A DNA stretch of 64,000 nucleotides from Paraglaciecola sp. L1A13 (lineage in GTDB: Bacteria; Pseudomonadota; Gammaproteobacteria; Enterobacterales; Alteromonadaceae). How positions within the stretch are numbered: position 1 is the stretch's first letter; each line of letters opens with the position of its first letter. Under the pieces are notes generated by a model. That model was not told the DNA's origin, did not search any database, and saw only the letters and a list, made by a program, of their open reading frames with translations. Positions 8,219 to 15,996 of the stretch are shown piece after piece. The stretch is from assembly GCF_009796745.1 (NCBI RefSeq), contig NZ_CP047024.1, positions 2,604,001 through 2,668,000 on the forward strand, given 5' to 3'. A program made the position numbers and the translations under genes.

Positions 8219-9139
8219 TTAATAGCCAAAAATGGACCAACCAGTTTCCTGAACTAGCATTTCAAGTGCTTCGGTACCCAATTTACTGTTACCGATTTTA
8301 TCTAAACCAGGCGACCACACTGCAATCGATGCTTTGCCCGGGGCGATAGCTAAAATACCACCACCGACACCACTCTTACCTGGCAATCCCACGCGGTACG
8401 CAAATTCTCCTGACCCATCGTAATGACCACACATTAACATCAGAGAATTAATACGTCTGGCGCGATGTTCAGATACGATTTGTACACCCGTACAGTGATT
8501 TGTACCGTTTGACACCAAGAACATGCCAGCTTTTGCGAGCTGTTCAGTTGTCATGGAAATTGAACAATGATGAAAATACGTGCCCAGTACTTTTTCTACT
8601 GGGTTATCTAACCGGTCAAAAGAAGCCATAAAATAAGCAAGTGATGCATTTCTACTACCGGTCATCATCTCAGACTGAGCCACTTTTTCATCGATGGAAA
8701 TACTGTCATCATTGGCGATGAAACGCACAAACTGCAATATTTCTGCGAGCGTTTCCTTAGGTGCATTATGACCCATTACTGCATCGGCAATAGCAATAGC
8801 GCCTGCATTTATAAACGGATTACGTGGGATACCACTTTCGTGCTCAAGTTGAACAATTGAATTAAATGGATCACCAGACGGTTCACGCCCAACTCGTGTC
8901 CACAATGCATCCCCTAGCTTGCCAAGGGCGATCGTTAAGGTAAATACTTTAGAAATACTTTGAATAGAGAATAAGGTATCAGCACAACCTGAACTATAGA
9001 CGTGACCTTCCTGAGTGACGATAGTTAATGCAAATTGATTAGGATCGACACAGGCTAATTGAGGAATATAATTCGCTACTTTACCGCGATCCGTGCGCGC
9101 GCACATTTTTTGATAAATACTATCAACGATTTTTTGCAT
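8219..9139 (-). CDS. glsA: Glutaminase
   Basis: A 306-residue serine-dependent glutaminase of the beta-lactamase-like fold, the usual size for GlsA/GlsB. The catalytic Ser-x-x-Lys pair is in [10 protein letters not shown] near residue 60-68; [25 protein letters not shown] and the late [15 protein letters not shown] are family hallmarks. It hydrolyses glutamine to glutamate and ammonia in the cytosol. Together with the giant glutamate dehydrogenase at 41-46 kb and the ureide operon it points to strong amino-nitrogen catabolism. It is a single gene by spacing (76-109 bp from its neighbours). Confidence 0.93.
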   Translation of the reverse strand: MQKIVDSIYQKMCARTDRGKVANYIPQLACVDPNQFALTIVTQEGHVYSSGCADTLFSIQSISKVFTLTIALGKLGDALWTRVGREPSGDPFNSIVQLEHESGIPRNPFINAGAIAIADAVMGHNAPKETLAEILQFVRFIANDDSISIDEKVAQSEMMTGSRNASLAYFMASFDRLDNPVEKVLGTYFHHCSISMTTEQLAKAGMFLVSNGTNHCTGVQIVSEHRARRINSLMLMCGHYDGSGEFAYRVGLPGKSGVGGGILAIAPGKASIAVWSPGLDKIGNSKLGTEALEMLVQETGWSIFGY

Positions 9140-9225
9140 TGTTACACCTTAAATAAATGCGGTATTTTGCGTGACTTTAGCGCGTAAAGGTAAGCACCTT
9201 TGCGGAATCGCATATGTTTAAAGTT

Positions 9226-9795
9226 TTATTGTGATACCAACTGACAACATTGCATGGAAACTTTCTTTTGTCCGCCATGATTTTCTACTTGCAGCACGGG
9301 TGCTGTGTTGGTTTTATCATGAGATGTAGCGACGTTCCCCACCGGTAACCATTGGGTCCCTACTTCCACAAACCCTAAACGCTGATGGAATTTTGCTGAA
9401 GGAATGTTTGACGGTACAACATTATATTCACATACCACGTGTTGACAGCCGTGCTGTTGAGCAAATAAGAACAAATCGCGATACAAAGCGTGCCCTAATT
9501 GTTTTCCCTGGTAATGAATAGCAAGCACAATACGATCGATATACATAAAGTCATCGTAATGTTTTTTAAACCAACCATAGTTTTCATTGATGTATCTACT
9601 TTTTGGGCCCATAACTAATAAAAATCCGGCGATGACATCATCAACTATTATCACTCTGTGGTAGGCTGAAAAGTCATGTAATTTGGCGATATCAGCTCGG
9701 TTCATAGGGCTGGTATGAGCCACCTCAGCTTGGTTGAGGGTGACAATGTGCACAAAATCAGCGTCAGTCACATCTCTAATTTGGATATTATTCAT
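9226..9795 (-). CDS. GNAT-family N-acetyltransferase
   Basis: A 189-residue protein with a GNAT fold: N-terminal IRDVTDADFVHIV, then MYIDRIVLAIHYQGKQLGHALY carrying the acetyl-CoA pyrophosphate loop (QGKQLGHA, about residues 98-105), and YNVVPSNIPSAKFHQRLGF. The C-terminal 40 residues are low in recognisable motifs. Substrate unknown. It lies 20 bp downstream of the ModF-like ABC gene on the same strand and so is probably cotranscribed with it. Confidence 0.8.
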   Translation of the reverse strand: MNNIQIRDVTDADFVHIVTLNQAEVAHTSPMNRADIAKLHDFSAYHRVIIVDDVIAGFLLVMGPKSRYINENYGWFKKHYDDFMYIDRIVLAIHYQGKQLGHALYRDLFLFAQQHGCQHVVCEYNVVPSNIPSAKFHQRLGFVEVGTQWLPVGNVATSHDKTNTAPVLQVENHGGQKKVSMQCCQLVSQ

Positions 9796-9815
9796 TTTTT
9801 TGTGCTGCTCCTAAA

Positions 9816-11291
9816 CTAAGCTTTAATCGGCGCATAATATATTTTAGCGTCGGGGGAGCCACCTTCCAACATGATGTAATTGTGAATGCCACCGATAACA
9901 TCATCGCTATGGTGATTGACGTATATGATCGATGTCTTGTCACTCAAAGCAATCGTCTCGATTACCGCCAGAATTCGCTGACGATTGATTTCATCAAGTC
10001 CATTACAAGGCTCATCTAAAATAAGTAACGGTGGATGCTTAACCATAGCCCTCAATATCAGCGCTAATCTCTGATCGCCAAATGACAACTGCTGAAACGG
10101 TGTGTTTTCATATTCCATTAAGCCACCCAGCGTCAGCCATTTTTTGGCTAAAAAAGTTTGTCTTTTAGAGGGTTGTTGATACAAACCAATACTGTCATAA
10201 AAACCGGAAAGTATTACGTGCAACAAGCTACAATTTACCCTGTAGGATAGATGAAATGCATTGGAAAGAAAGCCAATATTCTGCTTAATATCCCATATAC
10301 TTTCACCTGTACCACGCTGATAACCAAAGACATATATATCGTTCACGTAGCACTGTGGATGATCGCCTGAGATAAGTTGTAAAAGACACGTTTTACCTGA
10401 GCCATTTGGCCCACTCAGTTGCCAATGTTGACCACATTTAATTTCCCATGAAAGATTTTCTATTATCGCACCCTGAGGATAATGAATACCGACAGATGTC
10501 AGCTTAACTATTACTTCCCCTGCACTATATTGGTTACGCGTAACATTAAGATCTGGTTCAGGTAATACAAAATCATCGTGTTGTAAGCTCAATAATCGTT
10601 GCAAATCACCTACCGCATCATTGTCATGTGCGTTTACGGTAGACTGTAATTTACCTTGAACAACAAGTGCATAATGGGTAATAAATGACGGGATTTCGGA
10701 CCAACGATTTAGCACAAATACAATACAAATATCCTTGTGCAACTCATCTAATAGTTCGCGTAGATTGTCTTGCATTTTACTGTCTAAACCATCAAAGGGT
10801 TCATCTAAAATTAATAAATCTGGCTGAGACAGTAACGCCTTAATAAGCAATAATTTTCGTGTTTCACCGGTAGAAAGATCGATAAAATTTCGGGCCAATA
10901 AATTTGAAAACTCGAATAAAGCGAGCAACCTAATACACCATGCAGAATCAATGATATTGGCACTTTCATGTAAATCTTCACATAACACTTGTTTAACGGT
11001 ACTCGGCGTAGCTACAACATCGAGAATGTCGGCAGAGTCTTTTTCGCGCTCTTTTGCAATTAATGCTTGCTGCGCCTCATAGGAAACTAACGCAATACGT
11101 TTAAATGACGAGGTTAACATGCCGCTAAGTATCTCGCCGTGCCCAGCAAGCAATGCAGCTAATGCAGACTTACCCGCCCCATTTTGCCCCACTAAAACCC
11201 AGTGTTGTCCTTGCTCTACTGACCAAGTTACGTGCTTTACGCTAAATTGTTGTGAAAAATCGACACTGATGTCCGATAAATGAATACTCAT
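9816..11291 (-). CDS. modF: Two-domain ABC ATPase, ModF/PhrA-like
   Basis: A 491-residue soluble protein with two ABC nucleotide-binding domains and no membrane segment. First domain: Walker A GQNGAGKS near residue 36, signature LSTGETRK, Walker B LLILDEPFDGLD. Second domain: Walker A GPNGSGKT near 295, signature LSFGDQRL, Walker B LLILDEPCNGLDE. Length and architecture match ModF, an ATPase tied to molybdenum loci and once linked to photorepair; its biochemical role is unclear. No modABC genes are nearby. The upstream MarR-type gene (61 bp away, same strand) could regulate it. Confidence 0.8.
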   Translation of the reverse strand: MSIHLSDISVDFSQQFSVKHVTWSVEQGQHWVLVGQNGAGKSALAALLAGHGEILSGMLTSSFKRIALVSYEAQQALIAKEREKDSADILDVVATPSTVKQVLCEDLHESANIIDSAWCIRLLALFEFSNLLARNFIDLSTGETRKLLLIKALLSQPDLLILDEPFDGLDSKMQDNLRELLDELHKDICIVFVLNRWSEIPSFITHYALVVQGKLQSTVNAHDNDAVGDLQRLLSLQHDDFVLPEPDLNVTRNQYSAGEVIVKLTSVGIHYPQGAIIENLSWEIKCGQHWQLSGPNGSGKTCLLQLISGDHPQCYVNDIYVFGYQRGTGESIWDIKQNIGFLSNAFHLSYRVNCSLLHVILSGFYDSIGLYQQPSKRQTFLAKKWLTLGGLMEYENTPFQQLSFGDQRLALILRAMVKHPPLLILDEPCNGLDEINRQRILAVIETIALSDKTSIIYVNHHSDDVIGGIHNYIMLEGGSPDAKIYYAPIKA

Positions 11292-11352
11292 GAAGGTCCT
11301 TGACTGTCAATACATTAATGAATACATAACGTATGTGTGAATGCTGCCACGC

Positions 11353-11775
11353 TTAAGCTAATTTGTTTAGTACTTCTAATACCGTAGAGAGCTGTTTTTG
11401 GCTGATATCTTTAACTGATTCGTCGAACGTGTTTTTACAGCTAAGGAAAGCGTACTTATATATATCGCGCCCAGAAAAGGTCAGTTTAACTAAGCTTACC
11501 CGTGCATCACGACTATTTTTTTCTTTTTCGACTAAATGAATTTTTTCCATGGGTGTTAACAAACGCGTAATACCTGACGCAGTAAGGTTAACCGCATCGG
11601 CTAATTCAGTGCGGGTCATGATTTGATTCTGAGCGTAATTTAAATGATGCAACACCATAAACTCGCTCAAACTTATACCGTGCACACCCAGTGCGCGGTC
11701 TGCTTTTTTCGTCATCTTACCCACTGTACCTGACAGTAAAAATAGTAATTCTAACGATGGGGGTAGTTGTCCCAT
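11353..11775 (-). CDS. MarR-family transcriptional regulator
   Basis: About 140 residues with the winged helix-turn-helix of MarR proteins: LSEFMVLHHLNYAQNQIMTR, then the recognition-helix region TRTELADAVNLTASGITRLL and the wing with KEKNSRDARVSLVKLT, where the aspartate-arginine pair is typical. They act as dimers that release DNA on binding small ligands or oxidation. Start ATG at 11775 has GGGAG eight bases upstream; a longer TTG start at 11796 would place that site inside the gene. It heads a possible operon with the ModF-like and acetyltransferase genes. Confidence 0.85.
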   Translation of the reverse strand: MGQLPPSLELLFLLSGTVGKMTKKADRALGVHGISLSEFMVLHHLNYAQNQIMTRTELADAVNLTASGITRLLTPMEKIHLVEKEKNSRDARVSLVKLTFSGRDIYKYAFLSCKNTFDESVKDISQKQLSTVLEVLNKLA

Positions 11776-12110
11776 TTGTTTGTCTCCCGTTACCAAAGTA
11801 GTTTAATTTAATCAGTGCACCAGCACTTTACTACAAGCACAGAAACGATACAATTACTTGATCAATCAAGCATTAATCACGGATAAATCAACCTTTAATC
11901 AAGTTTTTATTGAGCTTATAATATTTACTTATCGAATAATAGACCAGTCAAATACACAAAAACCCTTTAAAATAAAGAGCTTCAAAGATAGTGAGTACCA
12001 GCTTACATGTTTACACTTATAAGATTCAGTTCACAGTTTCGATTTAATTGTTTGATAATGTGGATATGAGAGTTTTACACTGAGAGGCTATTTGAAAAGA
12101 TACTAGGCGC
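11776..12110. other. Intergenic region upstream of the MarR gene
   Basis: About 335 AT-rich bases with no convincing gene. It must hold the promoter for the MarR/ModF/acetyltransferase unit. Several TTAATCA/TGATCAA-like short words occur around 11865-11905 but no well-formed operator was defined. Confidence 0.5.
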
Positions 12111-12157
12111 TAGAATTCCCACGCACTCCTATAGAGTGCGAGGGAAATTGAGTTCTA
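12111..12157. repeat. Long imperfect palindrome at the glycosyltransferase 3' end
   Basis: CGCACTC (12122-12128) and GAGTGCG (12134-12140) form a perfect stem around CTATA, extended outward by AATTCCC/GGGAAATT with a bulge, and by TAGAA/TTCTA at the ends. The outer right arm contains the glycosyltransferase stop codon. No T-run follows on either strand. It may act as an mRNA-stabilising 3' hairpin or be a dispersed palindromic element. Confidence 0.5.
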
Positions 12158-12922
12158 AAGAGGCTTATCGGGTAGGTTTTTATATTTTAAAAAATTGTAC
12201 TTATTAAAGGTGTACTGCATTTGAATTGTGGCAATTAAATATCCGTGGTAGCCGTCTAAGAAACCCAGTTGAATAATATAGTGACGAATAAAGGCAAATA
12301 GGGAGTGTGTAATGATTGATAATCCATTCACTTTTTTGCCCTGTTCAAATTTTCCTTTAGCCCACGCTTTGGCGTAGCGATTGCGCTTATCAATGTATTC
12401 TTCCAATGAATCAAAGGTGTAATGATAAAGATTACCTTTTATGTCTATTTTTTCTGCTGCTTTACAAGAAACCGTTTCATGTACGAGTTTGTCATTAAAG
12501 TCGTACTTTTTTTTATTAAACAATCGGACTATCCTGCTAGGATACCAACCGCTGTGATAGATAAATTTTCCACAAAAATGTGTCAGTCGGTTAATACGAT
12601 AAACTGTTTGATCATTTAATGAATCAAGCTGATCCATAAGTGCATCTCTAAGTTCGTCACTAACCACTTCATCTGAATCAAGGGACAATACCCAATCGTT
12701 AGACGCTTTACTTACCGCCAATTTTTTTTGAAATCCAAATCCTTTCCAATCCGAATTAACAAATATTTTGTCCGTATACTCAGACACGATTTCGATAGTT
12801 TTATCTGTACTACCTGAGTCAACAATCACAATTTCATCTGCCCACGTGACAGAATCGAGGCAGCTTCGTATAATTCGCTCTTCATTTTTACAAATAATAA
12901 CTACAGATATTTTATTTTTCAT
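12155..12922 (-). CDS. Family 2 glycosyltransferase, LPS core type (WaaE-like)
   Basis: A 255-residue GT-A glycosyltransferase. The N-terminus ISVVIICKNEERIIRSCLDS binds the nucleotide, IVIVDSGSTDKT follows, and WVLSLDSDEVV carries the DxD-type metal site near residue 82. The central HFCGKFIYHSGWYPSRIVRLF and KLVHETV resemble WaaE/KdtX-like beta-1,4-glucosyltransferases of lipopolysaccharide inner core. It acts at the cytoplasmic face of the inner membrane. The gene stands alone, away from any LPS cluster, and is preceded by about 140 bp. The sugar and acceptor are inferred from family resemblance only. Confidence 0.85.
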   Translation of the reverse strand: MKNKISVVIICKNEERIIRSCLDSVTWADEIVIVDSGSTDKTIEIVSEYTDKIFVNSDWKGFGFQKKLAVSKASNDWVLSLDSDEVVSDELRDALMDQLDSLNDQTVYRINRLTHFCGKFIYHSGWYPSRIVRLFNKKKYDFNDKLVHETVSCKAAEKIDIKGNLYHYTFDSLEEYIDKRNRYAKAWAKGKFEQGKKVNGLSIITHSLFAFIRHYIIQLGFLDGYHGYLIATIQMQYTFNKYNFLKYKNLPDKPL

Positions 12923-13025
12923 TCATACCGTCAAATATTCTATTGGATAATAGCTAAAAGAATTTATTCTATAACAGTTAATTAACCAGCGTATAGGCTG
13001 AAACTTGAAAATCTAAAGAGGATAC

Positions 13026-13052
13026 TGACAGACCCAAGGATTTGGCCTGTCA
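13026..13052 (-). terminator. Hairpin after the AGXT-like gene
   Basis: On the - strand TGACAGGCC pairs with GGGTCTGTCA (one G-T pair) around a short loop, 13 bases after the stop codon of the class V aminotransferase. The following bases are only moderately T-rich, so this is a probable but not strong terminator. Confidence 0.5.
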
Positions 13053-13065
13053 TGTGAAAGATGTG

Positions 13066-14193
13066 TTAGCGTCGAAGAACACTGGTTAATGCATTCACGC
13101 AATAATCTACGTTTTTCTTATTACAGCCATAGCCCATAAGCCCTATGCGCCATACTTTACCAGCTAACTCCCCTAACCCAGCGCCTATTTCAAGACCGAA
13201 TTCATTGAGTAATTGACCGCGAACCTCGGCATCATCAACGCCCTGAGGAATGCTCACCATATTTAGTTGTGGCAGGCGATACGCTTCTTCGACAACAAAC
13301 TCGAGGCCGATATTTTCTAAACCCGCTTTCAATGCCAGGTGCATGTCAGCATGACGCTGCCAAGCTGATTGCAGACCTTCATTGTGCAAAATACGCAATG
13401 CTTCGTGCAAGGCGTATAAGCTATTGACCGGGGCGGTATGATGGTAAGCACGCTTTCCACCTTGCCCCCAATACCCCATCACTAATTCCATGTCTAGAAA
13501 CCAACTTTGCACTTTAGTTTTACGACCTTTAATCACCTCTACGGCTTGTTGACTAAACGAAACCGGTGATAAACCTGGTACACATGACAAGCACTTTTGT
13601 GTACCAGAATAAATAGCGTCTATTTGCCAACCATCAACATCAAGTTCTATTCCTCCTAATGAGGTCACTGCATCGACAATAGTGAGGCAATTATATTGTT
13701 TGGCTAACGCACAAAGCGCTTGTGCGTCATTGCGAACGCCAGTAGATGTTTCAGCATGTACAAAGGCAACGGCTTTAGCATCTGGATTCGCTTTTAAGGC
13801 ATCTTCTAACTTAGTTATATCCGTTGGTTTGCCCCACGTATCTTGCACCATAATCGCAGTTGCACCGCAGCGTTCAACGTTTTGTTGCATACGCCCGCCG
13901 AACACGCCATTTTGGCAAACAATCACTTTGTCACCCGGTTCGAGTAAATTAACAAAAACGGCCTCCATTCCAGCGGAACCTGGTGCTGACACGGGCATAG
14001 TCAACTGATTTTGGGTTTGAAAAGCATATTGTAATAACTGTTTTACTTCGTCCATCAATTGTATAAATGCAGGATCTAAATGCCCCAACGTCGGGCGTGA
14101 GAGTGCATTTAATATACGCGGATCAACATCTGATGGTCCAGGACCCATCAATGTTCTAACTGGAGGAATAAAGGTGTGAAATTGCGCTGTCAT
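13066..14193 (-). CDS. Alanine/serine-glyoxylate aminotransferase (class V)
   Basis: A 375-residue PLP aminotransferase. TLMGPGPSDVDPRIL at the start, SAPGSAGMEAVFVNL (phosphate site), TIVDAVTSLGGIELD (PLP-ring aspartate) and the PLP lysine in YSGTQKCLSCVPG match the alanine-glyoxylate/serine-pyruvate branch. The reaction moves an amino group from alanine or serine to glyoxylate, giving glycine. It is a distant paralogue of the ureidoglycine-type enzyme at 4601-5821, from which it differs after the lysine (CVPGLSP versus GPSGSAP). Glyoxylate removal could link the two. It is a single-gene unit with a hairpin 13 bp downstream. Confidence 0.85.
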   Translation of the reverse strand: MTAQFHTFIPPVRTLMGPGPSDVDPRILNALSRPTLGHLDPAFIQLMDEVKQLLQYAFQTQNQLTMPVSAPGSAGMEAVFVNLLEPGDKVIVCQNGVFGGRMQQNVERCGATAIMVQDTWGKPTDITKLEDALKANPDAKAVAFVHAETSTGVRNDAQALCALAKQYNCLTIVDAVTSLGGIELDVDGWQIDAIYSGTQKCLSCVPGLSPVSFSQQAVEVIKGRKTKVQSWFLDMELVMGYWGQGGKRAYHHTAPVNSLYALHEALRILHNEGLQSAWQRHADMHLALKAGLENIGLEFVVEEAYRLPQLNMVSIPQGVDDAEVRGQLLNEFGLEIGAGLGELAGKVWRIGLMGYGCNKKNVDYCVNALTSVLRR

Positions 14194-14389
14194 GAGTACT
14201 TATGCCTTATGCTTACTGATTTACCGATTATATTACCTTGATTGACATCTTCAACAAGGCTTGCATATCCGACATAAATAACATGAATGGAATAATGTAG
14301 TGATATAAGAGTTAATGAATGCTTATTTTTGATAACGTAGTGGTAACAAAACAACCCTGAGAGACAAAGACATTAAATTAAGGAATAAA
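14194..14389. other. Intergenic region upstream of the AGXT-like gene
   Basis: About 200 bases with no open frame of note. A TTGACA occurs at 14242-14247 on the + strand without a convincing -10 box at the right distance. The AGXT promoter should lie here on the - strand but was not resolved. Confidence 0.4.
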
Positions 14390-14508
14390 TTAGTAAAAAC
14401 CAATAACTAACCTACACTTTATTTGAACATTGGAAATAGTTAGCGTTAGGCTCTTAATTGAGCCGTTCCCTTAGACTCGGATCGATTATTATGATCCGAG
14501 TATTTTTT
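14390..14508 (+). ncRNA. Candidate small RNA with its own terminator
   Basis: A strong rho-independent terminator, ACTCGGATC (14475-14483) pairing with GATCCGAGT (14493-14501) and followed by ATTTTTT, points to the + strand although both flanking genes are on the - strand. A second hairpin, GGCTC-TTAATT-GAGCC, lies just upstream at about 14449-14464. A weak promoter (TTAGTA at 14390, TACACT at 14413) would start an RNA of about 85 nt near 14425. No reading frame or named RNA family was recognised; existence of the transcript is inferred from the orphan terminator. Confidence 0.4.
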
Positions 14509-14570
14509 ATCTTTATACAAAGTTACATTGCCAAAAGTTAAACTCTCAAGCGAACATCACTTATCGACGA

Positions 14571-15095
14571 CTAATCTTGTTGAGGCCTTAAATCCCGTAA
14601 AAAACGTTTGGCGTTTTCAACATAGTGTTGTCCTGATGCCTCTAACATTTTCTTTTGCTGGTCGGGAATGCTTTTCACTACCTTTGCTGGTGAGCCCATC
14701 ACGAGTGAGCCGTCGGGTATCACCATATTCTCAGTCACAAGACTATTTGCCCCAATAACACAGTGCTTACCTATTTTAGCGCCATTTAAAATAACGCTAT
14801 TAATACCGATTAATGTGAAGTCTCCGACCTCGCAGCCGTGCAACATCACTTTATGGCCTATTGTTACACCTTTGCCAATGGTCAACGGTATACCAACGTC
14901 GGTGTGTAATACACTACCATCTTGAACGTTACTGCCCTCGCCAATTGAAATAACATCGCAATCACCGCGTAATACTGCGTTGAACCATATACTACTGTTA
15001 TCAGCGAGTTTCACTTTACCCATTACATGACTGCCCGGTGCGATAAATACATCGTTTCCAACACTGACTCGATCATCGCCTAATGAATACAACAT
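14571..15095 (-). CDS. Gamma-class carbonic anhydrase-like hexapeptide protein (YrdA/CaiE type)
   Basis: A 174-residue left-handed beta-helix protein made of hexapeptide repeats through most of its length (e.g. [17 protein letters not shown], then [17 protein letters not shown]). Histidines in [16 protein letters not shown] fit the trimeric zinc or iron site of gamma carbonic anhydrases. YrdA-type members often show little activity in vitro. AAGGAG precedes the ATG by five bases. It is the last gene of a - strand run rlmJ / kinase / tesB / this gene, 13 bp after tesB. Confidence 0.9.
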   Translation of the reverse strand: MLYSLGDDRVSVGNDVFIAPGSHVMGKVKLADNSSIWFNAVLRGDCDVISIGEGSNVQDGSVLHTDVGIPLTIGKGVTIGHKVMLHGCEVGDFTLIGINSVILNGAKIGKHCVIGANSLVTENMVIPDGSLVMGSPAKVVKSIPDQQKKMLEASGQHYVENAKRFLRDLRPQQD

Positions 15096-15108
15096 GTTTA
15101 CTCCTTAT

Positions 15109-15963
15109 TTAAATTTTTCGCATTAATCCTTCTTGCATACTCGATGCAACTAGTTTTCCTTGACGGTTAAAGAATTGCCCTCGAACTAAGCCTCTTGCGC
15201 CACCACTAAACGGACTTTCTGCGCAGTACAATAACCAATCATCAAAATCAAACGGATGATGAAACCATACAGCGTGATCGATAGTGGCCATAATTAGATT
15301 CTTATCTCTGACCGAAATACCATGAGGTTGAATAGCGGTAGATAAAAAATGGTAATCAGAAGCATAGGACAACATGGCTTGATTTAGATGAACATTTCCG
15401 TGTAACACTTCTTCAGCTCTCATCCAAATATAACGTTTTGGCTCATGTACGCCGGGGTTAACAGAGTCAATTTGCTGTACAGAGCGCATATCAATGGGTT
15501 TATGATATCCAAGTGCCTCGCGCATACGCGTCGACATGCTCTCTTGAGCCACCTCATCAAACATGGTATCTCGTGGCAGCGACTCTGGTGAAGGCACATC
15601 GGGCATAACGGCAAATTGATGCTCTAAACCCGGCTCAGGCTGTTGAAATGATGCCGTCATATAGAAAATACTACGACCATTTTGAATTGCTTTAATCCTG
15701 CGTGTTGAAAAACTACGCCCATCACGTACTGTCTGCACATCAAATACCACTGGTTTTTTGGCATCACCAGGCAACAAAAAATAAGCATGAAACGAATGAG
15801 CGACGCGTCCCTCTGGTAATGTAAGTTGTGCAGCTGCAATGGCTTGCCCCATAACCTGCCCACCGAATAACGCGCGAAACCCGAGATCCCAACTTTGGCC
15901 ACGAAACAAACCTTCTTCTATTTTTTCTAATGTTAATAAATCTACTAATTTAATATCGCTCAT
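15109..15963 (-). CDS. tesB: Acyl-CoA thioesterase II
   Basis: A 284-residue double hot-dog thioesterase, the standard size for TesB. Family segments visible are EEGLFRGQSWDLGFRALFGG at the N-terminus, FHAYFLLPGD, ATIDHAVWFHHPFDFDDW with the catalytic aspartate, and SPFSGGARGLVRGQFF near the end. It hydrolyses medium- and long-chain acyl-CoA to free fatty acid and CoA in the cytosol. It lies 33 bp downstream of the protein kinase gene and 13 bp upstream of the carbonic anhydrase-like gene, so all are likely cotranscribed. Confidence 0.93.
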   Translation of the reverse strand: MSDIKLVDLLTLEKIEEGLFRGQSWDLGFRALFGGQVMGQAIAAAQLTLPEGRVAHSFHAYFLLPGDAKKPVVFDVQTVRDGRSFSTRRIKAIQNGRSIFYMTASFQQPEPGLEHQFAVMPDVPSPESLPRDTMFDEVAQESMSTRMREALGYHKPIDMRSVQQIDSVNPGVHEPKRYIWMRAEEVLHGNVHLNQAMLSYASDYHFLSTAIQPHGISVRDKNLIMATIDHAVWFHHPFDFDDWLLYCAESPFSGGARGLVRGQFFNRQGKLVASSMQEGLMRKI

Positions 15964-15996
15964 AATTTCTCAAAAAGTTTTCAATAATATTGGCTG

